Positions 46,216 to 54,779 of a stretch of 64,000 nt of DNA are shown piece after piece. The notes beneath the pieces are model-generated. The model ran no database searches and was not told the DNA's origin. It worked only from the letters and a program-made list of their open reading frames with translations. Numbering within the stretch: the stretch's first letter is position 1; every line of letters begins with the position of its first letter. Both the position numbers and the translations under genes were made by a program. The stretch is taken from assembly GCA_016125265.1 (NCBI GenBank), contig WGMC01000001.1:62001-126000 (forward strand), in the 5' to 3' direction. This stretch comes from Planctomycetaceae bacterium. GTDB taxonomy: Bacteria > Planctomycetota > UBA1135 > GCA-002686595.

Positions 46216-47366
46216 TGCGCATCGCGCGCCGCCGCATGGCCATCGGCGGGCACCTCGATCGTTACGTGGCGCGCCAGTTCGCGGGCGCCTACGTGGTCGC
46301 GGCACTGGTGGTGGTCGGGCTCTTCTTGATCGTCGACCTGGCGAGCCACGTCGACGATTACCTGGAGCCCGACACCGCCGGTGCCCGCGTGCCCATCGCG
46401 TTGATCGGGCGCTACTACGCCTTGCACCTGCCGTTCCTCTACCTGCAGGTGGCGCCGTTCGTCACGTTGGCGGCGGGGCTCTTCGCCGTGTCGCGTTTGC
46501 AGCGCACCCGCGAAGTGGTCGCGGCGCTCGCGGCCGGTGTGTCGCTGCAGCGGCTGCTCTGGCCGATGCTTGCGCTCGCCATCGCATTGGCCGCGTTCCA
46601 GGGTGGACTGCGCGAACTGGCGACCCGCACGTTTGGCTACGAGCGCGACACCCTGCGGCTGCTGCTCGGCGAGCGCATGCCCGAGATCGTGCTCGAAAAA
46701 GTGCGTTTCAAGGACGCGCGCGGAAACATGGTCGAGGTGCGCGAGTTCCTGCCCGCGGGCCGCTCCGGCGGCGGCGATGCCGAGCCCGCCGAGCTACGGG
46801 GCCTGGATGCGGTGCAACTCGTGGGGGAGCGCTGGGTGCACTACGAGGTCGATCGGGCGCGCTGGGTCGAGTCGCCCGAGGGCGGCGGCCACTGGTCGAT
46901 CGAGGGCGGTCGGAAGGAGGAACTGGAACCCCGGGACCCGCGCGGCGGACTGCGTCTGCCGATCGTGCGGCTCGAGGGCCTCGTGTTCACGCCGGGCGAC
47001 ATCTGGAGCGCGTGGAAGGGGCGCGAGAACCCCCTCGACCTGTCCTTCCAGGAGGCGGCGAGTTTGGCGGCCCGGGACCCGCAGAACGTCCAGTACCGGA
47101 CCCTGCAGAACTACCTCCTCACGTTCCCCCTGGCGAATCTGGTCCTCCTGCTCGTCGGCCTGCCCTTCCTACTGGGGCACGAGCGGGGCCGCGGCGCCGA
47201 GGGCGTCGCGCTCGGGCTGCTCCTCTGCGTGTTCTACTTCGGAGCGGACTTCGTGGCCCTGACCCTCGGCATGCAGGGGCAAATCCGCCCGCTCCTCGCG
47301 AGCTGGCTGCCCGTGCTCTCCTTCGGGAGCCTCGGGATCGTGCTGTTTGGCTCGATCCGAACCTGA
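46212..47366 (+). CDS. lptG: LptF/LptG-family permease, second copy
   Basis: The 384-residue protein has the same architecture as its neighbour: RYVARQFAGAYVVAALVVVG as helix 1, a second helix pair with FVTLAAGLFAVSRL and VVAALAAGVSLQRLLWPML, a large periplasmic domain (about 130-300; IVLEKVRFKDARGNMVEV) and three C-terminal helices ending near WLPVLSFGSLGIVLFGS. The GTG start directly precedes an ATG and overlaps the upstream stop by four bases, so translation is coupled. Together with lptF it forms the LPS export permease. The role rests on family membership and pairing. Confidence 0.88.
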   Translation: MMRIARRRMAIGGHLDRYVARQFAGAYVVAALVVVGLFLIVDLASHVDDYLEPDTAGARVPIALIGRYYALHLPFLYLQVAPFVTLAAGLFAVSRLQRTREVVAALAAGVSLQRLLWPMLALAIALAAFQGGLRELATRTFGYERDTLRLLLGERMPEIVLEKVRFKDARGNMVEVREFLPAGRSGGGDAEPAELRGLDAVQLVGERWVHYEVDRARWVESPEGGGHWSIEGGRKEELEPRDPRGGLRLPIVRLEGLVFTPGDIWSAWKGRENPLDLSFQEAASLAARDPQNVQYRTLQNYLLTFPLANLVLLLVGLPFLLGHERGRGAEGVALGLLLCVFYFGADFVALTLGMQGQIRPLLASWLPVLSFGSLGIVLFGSIRT

Positions 47367-47479
47367 TCGCCGCCGCCGCAACCGCGGCCCGGCGCCGCCG
47401 ACGCCGCACCTCGGCCCTTCCCTCGCTCGGCCCCGGGGAAGACAATCCCCGCCGGGGCGTCCACGCCCCCCCGAACGCC

Positions 47480-48778
47480 ATGAAGCACCTCCGCCCCGCC
47501 CCGTCCTCGCCCGCCCCGTCCCTCGGCTCCGCCTCCCTTCGCTCCGCATCGCAGCTCGGCGGGGGGTGGCCCCACCGGGCCGCGAAGTGGGTGGCCCTCC
47601 TCGGACTGGTCGGCGCGGCCTGCGCGACGGGGGAGGAGCGGCTCGAGGTGCGCGAGCTGGTCAAGCGAGGCGACTACGATGCGGCCCTCGCCCTCGGCGA
47701 AAAACGCGTGGCGGACGCTCCCAACGACGCCAAACGCCAGGAGGAGCTGCGCCTCGCGAAGCTCGCGGTGGAGCTGGAGGCGGGGCGGAGCGCGGCGCTC
47801 GCCGGTCGGTTGGAGGAGGCGCTCGAGGCGTTCGACCGGGCCCTCGATGCCGATCCCGACAGCCAAACGGCCCAGCGATGGCGCACGAAGACGCTCGGCG
47901 AACTCGCCGAGCGCCAACAGCTCCGCGCGAAGGACGCGGAGGCTTCGGGGCGGCTGGAAGAGGCTTTCCTTTCTTACCTGGAAGCCGACCGTCTCTATCC
48001 GAGCGACACCACGGCCCGAGCCGGTGCATCGCGGATCCTGCTCCTCATGAACCACAGGGACGGCCTCGGCGACGTCTACTACCTCGAGGGCCTGCGCGCC
48101 CTGCGCGAGTACTCGCTGCCCGAGGCCGAGCAGAAGTTCGGCGGCGCGAACCGCCAGCGCCCCGGGGACCCGCGCATCGAAGACAAACAGGCCGAAGTGC
48201 GCCTGTTGCTGGCCGACGAACGCACGCGCATCGGCGAGGAACTGGAGTCGGAGGGCCTGTTCCGCGCGGCGCGCAACGAGTACCGCCTGGCCCTGCTGCA
48301 TGCCGAGGACTTCGAAGCCGCCCTGGCCGGTCTCGAGCGCTGCGGACCCGAAGTCGCCGTGCTCGACCTCCTGGACGAGGCCGAGCGATTGGTGCAGCGT
48401 CGCGATTTCGAGCAGGCGTCCGTGCGTGTGGAGCGCGCCGCGCGTCTGACCACCCAGCAGACGGAAACCGTGGAGTCGGCCCGCACGAAGCTGCAGGAGT
48501 CGCGCCGCAAGGACCTCTACCAGCGCGCGCGCGAGCGCGAGAACGACTTCCGCTACGAGGAGGCGATCGCGCTCTACACGGAGTTGATCGACGAGGCGGG
48601 TTTCTACGACGACGCGATCGCGCGCCGCGAGACACTGGAGGGTTACATCGAGACGGCCGAGCGCCTGTACCGCGAAGCCGCCGCCGCCCCCGACGCCGCA
48701 ACCCGCCGCGACCTCTTGCGCCAGATCCAACTGTTCTGGCCCGACTACCGCGACGTGCGCCGCCAACTGGAACTGTGA
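47480..48778 (+). CDS. TPR-repeat lipoprotein
   Basis: The 432-residue protein begins with a basic, Ser/Pro-rich N-region, then a hydrophobic stretch (about 37-48, VALLGLVGAA) and a Cys in VGAACATG that fits a lipobox. The rest is helical with tetratricopeptide-like units (KRGDYDAALALGEKRVADAPND, GRLEEALEAFDRALDADPDSQTAQ, LEEAFLSYLEADRLYPSD, LPEAEQKFGGANRQRPGDPR, FEQASVRVERAARLT, RYEEAIALYTELIDEA). It is probably a scaffold in the periplasm. No catalytic motif is present. It lies 113 bp after lptG; a hairpin-like GGGG/CCCC stretch near 47440 separates them. ATG 47480 is the first ATG before the signal. Confidence 0.78.
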   Translation: MKHLRPAPSSPAPSLGSASLRSASQLGGGWPHRAAKWVALLGLVGAACATGEERLEVRELVKRGDYDAALALGEKRVADAPNDAKRQEELRLAKLAVELEAGRSAALAGRLEEALEAFDRALDADPDSQTAQRWRTKTLGELAERQQLRAKDAEASGRLEEAFLSYLEADRLYPSDTTARAGASRILLLMNHRDGLGDVYYLEGLRALREYSLPEAEQKFGGANRQRPGDPRIEDKQAEVRLLLADERTRIGEELESEGLFRAARNEYRLALLHAEDFEAALAGLERCGPEVAVLDLLDEAERLVQRRDFEQASVRVERAARLTTQQTETVESARTKLQESRRKDLYQRARERENDFRYEEAIALYTELIDEAGFYDDAIARRETLEGYIETAERLYREAAAAPDAATRRDLLRQIQLFWPDYRDVRRQLEL

Positions 48779-48819
48779 CCCACCAGGACGGCCCGGTTCG
48801 GCTCCGACGGCGCGCTAGC

Positions 48820-51123
48820 TCACGCGCCGACCGGGGGCGGATTGGGCGGTGTGTCGGACACTAGATCCAGGAAGCGCTGGAGCTGCGCCAGGTCGGCGGG
48901 TTTGGTGATGTGGTCGTCGCAGCCCGCCGCTGTCGCTCGCTGTTTGTCCGACTCCTGGCCCCAGCCGCTCAGCGCCGCGAGCCGCATCGTGCGGCCCCAC
49001 GCGGCTTGGCGGATCTGCTGCACGACCTCTAGGCCGCTCATGTCGGGCAATCCCATGTCCAGCAACACGGCCACCGGACGGAACTCCTCCGCGCAGCGCA
49101 GGGCGCTGGCGCCGTCGTGCGCAGTGCGGGTGTCGTAGCCGCAGTTGGCCAGCAGGATGGCCATCGACTCCGCGCTGTCGACGTTGTCGTCGACGATGAG
49201 GATGCGCTGCGCACCGTCGGTTCGCGGTAGCCGCGGCGTCTCGGCGGCGACGTCCGGCAGACTCGCATCCGAAAGCGCTGGCAGGCACACCGTGAACTCC
49301 GCACCCATCCCTTCCCCTTCGCTGTGCGCTTCCACGGTGCCGCCGTGCAACTCGACCAGGCCCTTCACCAGTGTCAAGCCGATGCCCAGCCCGCTGCGTG
49401 TGTTGCGGTGGTCCGCGTGCCCTTGCACGAGCATCCCGAACACACTGTTCAACACCTGCCGGGGAATGCCGATCCCCTGGTCCTTCACCGACACTTCCGC
49501 GCAGTCATCGCGGCGTGCCACCCGCACGACAACCGTTCCAGGACCCGTGTTGTAGCGGGCCGCGTTGTTGAGCAGATTTGCCAACGCCTGCGCCAGCCGC
49601 AGACGGTCGCCGTGGAGCAGCACCGGTTCCTCGGGCAAGTCCAGTACCACGGATTGCTCGGCGCGTTCGAGGTGGGCACGGGTCTGTTCCAAAGCATCCG
49701 CGACGACGTCGCGGAGGTCCACCGCCGCAGTTTGCAGTGTCAGGCGCCGGAGCGTGAGCCGGGACACATCGAACAGATCGTCGAGCAGCCGAGCCATTTG
49801 GCCGACCTGACGCCGGAGCACACCCGCGGCGTTTGCGATCATCTCCGGCGACGGGTCCTTCTCGATCAACAGCGCGACGTTGTGGATCGGCGCCAGCGGA
49901 TTGCGCAGCTCATGCGCAAGCGTGGCGAGGAACTCGTCCTTGTTGCGATCGGCGTCGCGCAGCGCCTGTTCCACCGTCTTGCGTTCCGTGATGTCGGCGC
50001 TGGTGCCGATGTGACCGCGGAACGTGCCATCGTGGGCAAACCACGGCCGCGCCCAGGACTCGAGCCACCGCCACTGTCCGTCGCCAGCGCGAACCCGCAC
50101 TTCCGCGTGGAACGGCCGGCGCTCGCGCGAGCAAGCCAGGAACTCCGCCACGTAGGCGCCGCCGTCGTCGGGATGGGTCGGCGCTTGCCAGCGGCCGCCC
50201 CGCATCTCCTCGCGCGCGACACCGAAGAACTCGCAGAACGCGGTATTGACGAACTCCTGGGCGCCGTGCGCGTCGTGCACCCAGACGATCAACGGCAAGC
50301 CGTCGGCCATCTCGCGAAAGCGCGCCTCGCTTTCTTGCAAGGCGCGGTTCAAGCGTTCGCGCTCGGTGATGTCGCTGAACAGAAGGGCGACCTGCCCTTG
50401 AGCCGGATCACCGACTCGCACGGCCTCCACGCGGAACAGCCGTGCCATGGCGAGCGAGCCCTGTTCGAAACGTTCGCTGGTTCCGGTCTCGGCGACGCGG
50501 GCGTAGATGTCGACCCAGTGCTGTTCGATTCCAGGAACCAACTCTCGGACGCGGCGGCCGGTGGCGTCGATCAAGCCCGTATGCCGTTCGAACGCTGCGT
50601 TGGTTTCGAGGAAGCGATAGTCGATCGCTCGCCCCTGGTCGTCGTAGACCATCTCGATCACGGAGAAACCCTGGTCGATGCTCGCGAGCAGGTGTTGGTA
50701 ACGCGCGTCGCTCGTGCGCAGGCGCTCTTCCGTCCGTTTGTGGTCCGTGATGTCGTGCGATACACCGCACAAGCGAATCGGCCGGCGTGCATCGTCGAAC
50801 TGGACCTGGCCCACTTCGCTGATCCAGCGCACCTCGTCATCGCCGCGCTGCATTCGGTATTGCGAGCGGTACTCGCCGTCGGTGGAACTCAGGGCAGCGG
50901 CGATGTTGGCGCGGAACATCGCGCGGTCCTCGGGATGCACCATCTGGGCAACACCCTCCAAGGTGTCGTCACCACTTTGGATGGGCGGCAACGCCGCATC
51001 CCGGCTGGTCAGGCGGCGCACTCGGTCGTTCACGATGTCCCAATCGAACGCCCGGATCGTGACCGCCTGAAGCGCCAGCCTCAGCAGCGAGGCCGCGGTG
51101 TCCGGATGGGTGTGCTGCGTCAT
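48820..51123 (-). CDS. Soluble hybrid histidine kinase with several PAS domains and a receiver
   Basis: The 767-residue protein has three PAS/PAC units (about 20-135, 145-260, 275-395; each ends in an ITDHKR, ITERER or ITERKT linker). A HisKA domain follows with His404 in LAHELRNPLAP, then an HATPase domain with an N-box (NLLNNAARYN), G1 DQGIGIP and G2 GLGIGLTLVKGLVELHGG, and a C-terminal receiver with Asp689 in LLDMGLPDMSG. No membrane segment is visible, so it senses a cytoplasmic signal. Codon choice is less GC-extreme than in its neighbours and more like proteobacterial kinases, hinting at horizontal transfer. No partner regulator with an output domain is adjacent. Confidence 0.92.
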   Translation of the reverse strand: MTQHTHPDTAASLLRLALQAVTIRAFDWDIVNDRVRRLTSRDAALPPIQSGDDTLEGVAQMVHPEDRAMFRANIAAALSSTDGEYRSQYRMQRGDDEVRWISEVGQVQFDDARRPIRLCGVSHDITDHKRTEERLRTSDARYQHLLASIDQGFSVIEMVYDDQGRAIDYRFLETNAAFERHTGLIDATGRRVRELVPGIEQHWVDIYARVAETGTSERFEQGSLAMARLFRVEAVRVGDPAQGQVALLFSDITERERLNRALQESEARFREMADGLPLIVWVHDAHGAQEFVNTAFCEFFGVAREEMRGGRWQAPTHPDDGGAYVAEFLACSRERRPFHAEVRVRAGDGQWRWLESWARPWFAHDGTFRGHIGTSADITERKTVEQALRDADRNKDEFLATLAHELRNPLAPIHNVALLIEKDPSPEMIANAAGVLRRQVGQMARLLDDLFDVSRLTLRRLTLQTAAVDLRDVVADALEQTRAHLERAEQSVVLDLPEEPVLLHGDRLRLAQALANLLNNAARYNTGPGTVVVRVARRDDCAEVSVKDQGIGIPRQVLNSVFGMLVQGHADHRNTRSGLGIGLTLVKGLVELHGGTVEAHSEGEGMGAEFTVCLPALSDASLPDVAAETPRLPRTDGAQRILIVDDNVDSAESMAILLANCGYDTRTAHDGASALRCAEEFRPVAVLLDMGLPDMSGLEVVQQIRQAAWGRTMRLAALSGWGQESDKQRATAAGCDDHITKPADLAQLQRFLDLVSDTPPNPPPVGA

Positions 51124-51522
51124 CGTTCGATCGGGGGCGCTCTGGGACGTTCCCGCGCGTCCGGCACGATCCGTCTGCGCCGAGGGTGGCCCGCTCGGAT
51201 CGTGTAGAGTTTACACGGGCTGGCCACCGGGCCACGGCGACTACGGGAATACCGAGGTGGATGTTGTCGCTAAGGCTACTGCGAACCGCGGCGCTCGCAA
51301 CCTCGCCCAGAATCGCGCCGGGGAGTGCCACCTCTGGCAGAGCCGTTCCCGCGGCGAAATCCGAATCGGCACTCGCCCAAGGTGACGTGCTTGGGGCGAC
51401 CTGGATGTCCGGGCCGCCATGTCCGACGAGTCCTCGTTCCCCTGGGAACGCGGCGCCGTCGGGCGCTCCGCCGAACGGCCTCCAGGTGTCGCGGACGGCG
51501 TGCGGAGTGTCCTTGCAACGTG
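51124..51522. other. Intergenic region upstream of the hybrid kinase
   Basis: No supported gene lies in these 399 bp. A near-perfect 15-bp palindrome (51202-51216) sits about 80 bp upstream of the kinase start and may be an operator. An open frame on the minus strand crosses the region but has no start signal and no recognisable fold. Confidence 0.5.
51202..51216. promoter_or_regulatory. Palindrome, possible operator of the hybrid kinase gene
   Basis: GTGTAGAGTTTACAC has the inverted half sites GTGTA and TACAC with one mismatch in the inner positions. It stands out as AT-rich in GC-rich DNA. Confidence 0.4.
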
Positions 51523-52608
51523 TCAACGCGCGCGTCGCGAGGCACGGATGGCGTCGAGCTCTGCAAGCACGGCGCGCGGCGCCAACCCGGAGAGGCAGAC
51601 CGGACCGTTCGTGTGTCGGCAGGCGCGGGCCAGGCACGGTTGGCAAGGGGGCGCTGGCTGCGCCGTCATCGACCCGTGGCGGCTCGGTGGCCAAGGGCCG
51701 GTTCGCTTCGGGTCCTGGGGGCCGGCGAGCAGCAGGCACACGAGGCCACTGGACGCGGCGAGGTGCAGCGGCGCGGAGTCGGCGCCGACGAAGCGCGCGG
51801 TGGGCGGCGCGGCGGCGCAGACGGCCGCGAACGCGCGCGGGCCGCGTTGGGCGACCCAGTGGCGGATGCGCGGCTCGGCCGAGAGGTCGCGCTGCAGTTG
51901 TGCGCCGAGGTCGGCTTCGGCTGGCCCTGAGATCACGGCGACCGACCAGCCGGCGTCGGCGCCGGACCGGGCCAGCTCGCGCATGTGTTCGGCCGGCCAG
52001 GTGCGGGGGTCGCCGGGGCGGCCCAGGTGCAGCAGGAGCGGCGGGCCGCCCGGGCACAGCGCGGAGAGTTGCGCGCGGCCCTCCGCGAGCTCGCTGGCGG
52101 TGAGGTCGACGTCGAGGCGCGCCTCGGCGACGAGTTCCGCGAGCGGGCGCGCGAGGAGGTGCGCGGCGAGGCCGAGGGCGCGTTCGAGCGCGTGGGTGCC
52201 GCGCGCCGCGGGGGGGGACCACTCGGCCGTCAGCAGGGCGGACGTGCGCTCGCGGCGGTCCGCCGGCGCGTAACCCACGCTGCGCGCGGCCCCGGCCAGG
52301 GCCACCACGCCCGCGCTCTTCCAGTTGCCCTGGGCGTCGACCACCAGGTCGATCCCATGGGCGCCGCCGAACGCCGCGATTTCGCGGCGCAGCGCGGCCC
52401 AGGCGCCGGCTCCGCCGCGGCGCTCGAACGGAAGGACGCGGGTGAGTGCCGACAGCCCCGCCACCAACTGCGCGAACTCCGTCTGCACGGCCCAGCCGAT
52501 GCGCGCCTCAGGCCACGCCTCCCGCAGGGCGTGGAAGAGCGGCAGGGTCTGGACCACGTCACCCAGGTGGGAGAGACGCACCAGGAGCACGTTGCGCGGG
52601 GGAATCAT
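51523..52608 (-). CDS. Heptosyltransferase-type (GT9) glycosyltransferase
   Basis: This 361-residue enzyme of the WaaC/WaaF family adds heptose or a similar sugar to the LPS core on the cytoplasmic face. The N-terminal domain starts with NVLLVRLSHLGDVVQTLPL and DLVVDAQGNWKSAGVVALAG. The C-terminal domain shows PPLLLHLGRPGDPRTWPAEHM, WSVAVISGPAEADL, FVGADSAPLHLAASSGLVCLLLAGPQDPKRTGP and a Cys-rich end CQPCLARACRH. The ATG at 52608 gives the standard start a few residues before the first strand. It is divergent from the sensor kinase gene at 52657 with only 48 bp between. LPS genes elsewhere in the window support the role. Confidence 0.87.
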   Translation of the reverse strand: MIPPRNVLLVRLSHLGDVVQTLPLFHALREAWPEARIGWAVQTEFAQLVAGLSALTRVLPFERRGGAGAWAALRREIAAFGGAHGIDLVVDAQGNWKSAGVVALAGAARSVGYAPADRRERTSALLTAEWSPPAARGTHALERALGLAAHLLARPLAELVAEARLDVDLTASELAEGRAQLSALCPGGPPLLLHLGRPGDPRTWPAEHMRELARSGADAGWSVAVISGPAEADLGAQLQRDLSAEPRIRHWVAQRGPRAFAAVCAAAPPTARFVGADSAPLHLAASSGLVCLLLAGPQDPKRTGPWPPSRHGSMTAQPAPPCQPCLARACRHTNGPVCLSGLAPRAVLAELDAIRASRRAR

Positions 52609-52639
52609 CGGGCGATGGGGCGGCGGCGGCCGCGCCCCG

Positions 52640-52645
52640 TAGAAT
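52640..52645 (+). promoter_or_regulatory. TAGAAT, -10 box for a near-leaderless transcript
   Basis: The box ends 11 bases before the ATG at 52657. It is the closest match to TATAAT among the boxes of this type in the window. Confidence 0.45.
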
Positions 52646-52656
52646 CGGGCGCAACG

Positions 52657-54690
52657 ATGCTCGCCAGCATCAAGCACAAGCTACTCGCCGCGGTGCTGCT
52701 CGCGGTGGTGTTGCCCTTCGCCGGGTTCGGCTGGTTCCTGGAGCGAGTCATCGTCGACGACCTGTCGTGGCAATTCGTGCGCGAATCGCTGCGCGGCATG
52801 GCCCGGGACCTGTCGGAGCAGGTCGACGGCCGCCTTTCGAACTTGGTCGAGGACCTCGAGCTGTGGGCCGCCGAGCCCCTTTCCAGTTGGGCCCTGGACG
52901 AGCGGTTGAGCTCGGCCGAGGCGGCCGCGGGCGGCGACACCACCTGGGGCGCGGGCCAAACCATGGCGCTCGCCCAGGCCGAACTCGACACCGCGCCCGG
53001 CGCCGAACTGCGCCGCGCCCTGACGGAGAGTTTCGACCGCTACGTGCGGACCAAGGGCCGCCACCAGTTGTTGCTGTTGGTGGGCGAGGACGGCCGGCTC
53101 GTGGTCTCGAACTCCCAGGATCGCCTGGGACAACCGCTCGCCGACGGGCGCCTCGCGGACCTCTTCGCGCGCGACTTCCGCGACGAACCGTGGTTCGCGC
53201 GCGCGCTCGCGGGCGAACTCGTGTTGCTCGACCACCACGTGTCGCCCTACCTGCACCCGGACGGCATCGCGCACCTCGAACCCAGCGCCGACCTCTACTC
53301 GGTGGCACTCGCCACGCACGTGCCTGACCACGTGGATCCGCGGCGCGCCGCGGGAGTGCTGTTTGCCTTGGTTTCCTGGCGCACGTTCCAGGAGCTGATC
53401 GACGCGCCGATCGTCAAGGACATCTTTCGCGGCCTCGCCGCGGACGGCGAGCCTTCGCCCTACGCGTGGATCTGGAGCCGCGACGGCGAAGCGATCTTGG
53501 CCCACGCGGATCCGCGGCTCTACCTCACTCGCCTGCGCGATCCGCCCGTCGGCCTGCCCGCGATGGTCGAGGACGTGAATGCACTGGATGCGAGCGGAAA
53601 GGTCGTGCGCGGGGGTCTGTACCGCCCCTACGAGTTCCGCGGCAAAGCCAAGAACGCCGCATTCCACCGCAGCGCGCTGCCCGAAGCCTTGGGCTTCGAC
53701 TGGGTGGTCGGCGTCGGCATCGACGACGAGGACGTCGAGCGCGCCACCGCCGGATTGTCGCGGCTCCTGCTGAACGGCACGGCACTCGTGCTGTTGGTGG
53801 TCGTGTTGTGGGTGGGGCTGATCGCACGCCGCACCACACGCCCGCTCCTGGCGCTCGGCGACCACACCAGGCGTGTGGCCGCGGGCGATCTCGACGCGCG
53901 GTTCGAGAGTTCGTCGAACGACGAGGTCGGCGCGCTCGCGGACGCGTTCAACGCGATGACACGCGACCTTGCGCAACAGCGGCGCGAACTGGTGAAGGCG
54001 GAGAAGGACGCCGCGTGGCGCGAGATGGCGCGCCAAGTTGCCCACGACATCAAGGGGCCGCTGACACCCATCCGTTTGTCCCTCGATCTCTTGGAGCGCA
54101 CGCTCGCCGACGACGCGCCGCGCCGCGAGGAGATCGTGCGCCGCACACTCGAGATGATGCGGCGCCAGGTCGACGCGTTGCGCGACATCGCGTCGGACTT
54201 CTACCACTTCACCGGCGGCGCGAACTCGCGGCCGGAGCGCTTCGACCTCGGCACCATGGTCGACGAGGTGACGGACCTCTGCCGCGCCTGGGCCGAGGAG
54301 CTCGGCGTGCGCATGGAGCGCCGCGGCGCCGGCGCCGAGGTCTACGTCGACCCGGGCAAGTTGCGGCGCGTCCTGGGCAACCTGGTCGGCAACGCGCTGC
54401 AGGCGATGGGGGAGGGCGGCGAACTGTCCCTCGAAGTCCGCGAGGATCCGGCCCTGGCCCGGGTCGAACTTCTGGTGGACGACACCGGCGAAGGCCTCTC
54501 CGAGGAGGTACGTGCGCACCTCTTCGAGCCCTACTTCACGACCCGCAGCGAGGGCACCGGCTTGGGCCTCGCCATCGCGTGGCGCACCCTCGAGGACATG
54601 GGCGGCGGCATCGAACTCGGCCCCCGGCCCGACGGCAGGCGCGGCACGCAGGCGCGCATCTGGCTGCCTAGGCCCCCGCCCGAATCCTGA
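52657..54690 (+). CDS. Membrane sensor histidine kinase, NtrY-like
   Basis: The 677-residue protein has membrane segments at about 8-28 and 368-390, enclosing a periplasmic Cache-like sensor domain (FDRYVRTKGRHQLLLLVGEDG, EPWFARALAGELVLLDHHVS). A HAMP domain follows (RRTTRPLLALGDHTRRVAAGD), then HisKA with His463 in VAHDIKGPLTPIRLSLDLLE, and an HATPase domain (NLVGNALQAM, VDDTGEGLSEE, GTGLGLAIAWRTLEDMGG). The WREMARQVAHDIKGPLTPI form is typical of NtrY-type kinases, which often work with sigma-54 activators. No partner response regulator lies beside it; the AAA+ protein at 40244 lacks a receiver and cannot be a direct target. Confidence 0.92.
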   Translation: MLASIKHKLLAAVLLAVVLPFAGFGWFLERVIVDDLSWQFVRESLRGMARDLSEQVDGRLSNLVEDLELWAAEPLSSWALDERLSSAEAAAGGDTTWGAGQTMALAQAELDTAPGAELRRALTESFDRYVRTKGRHQLLLLVGEDGRLVVSNSQDRLGQPLADGRLADLFARDFRDEPWFARALAGELVLLDHHVSPYLHPDGIAHLEPSADLYSVALATHVPDHVDPRRAAGVLFALVSWRTFQELIDAPIVKDIFRGLAADGEPSPYAWIWSRDGEAILAHADPRLYLTRLRDPPVGLPAMVEDVNALDASGKVVRGGLYRPYEFRGKAKNAAFHRSALPEALGFDWVVGVGIDDEDVERATAGLSRLLLNGTALVLLVVVLWVGLIARRTTRPLLALGDHTRRVAAGDLDARFESSSNDEVGALADAFNAMTRDLAQQRRELVKAEKDAAWREMARQVAHDIKGPLTPIRLSLDLLERTLADDAPRREEIVRRTLEMMRRQVDALRDIASDFYHFTGGANSRPERFDLGTMVDEVTDLCRAWAEELGVRMERRGAGAEVYVDPGKLRRVLGNLVGNALQAMGEGGELSLEVREDPALARVELLVDDTGEGLSEEVRAHLFEPYFTTRSEGTGLGLAIAWRTLEDMGGGIELGPRPDGRRGTQARIWLPRPPPES

Positions 54691-54779
54691 ATCGCTTCCC
54701 CAGAGCTCTTCGCCGTGGCGCCGACTTGGAAATCTTCGGGGCCTCACGCACCAAAAGAGCGTTCCCACCGGAATCCACC

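Noticed and set aside
51217..51522. Possible gene remnant on the minus strand between the kinase and glycosyltransferase genes
   Set aside because: A stretch reads somewhat protein-like (ALPEVALPGAILGEVASAA), but it has no start, no ribosome binding site and no family I recognise; it may be chance.
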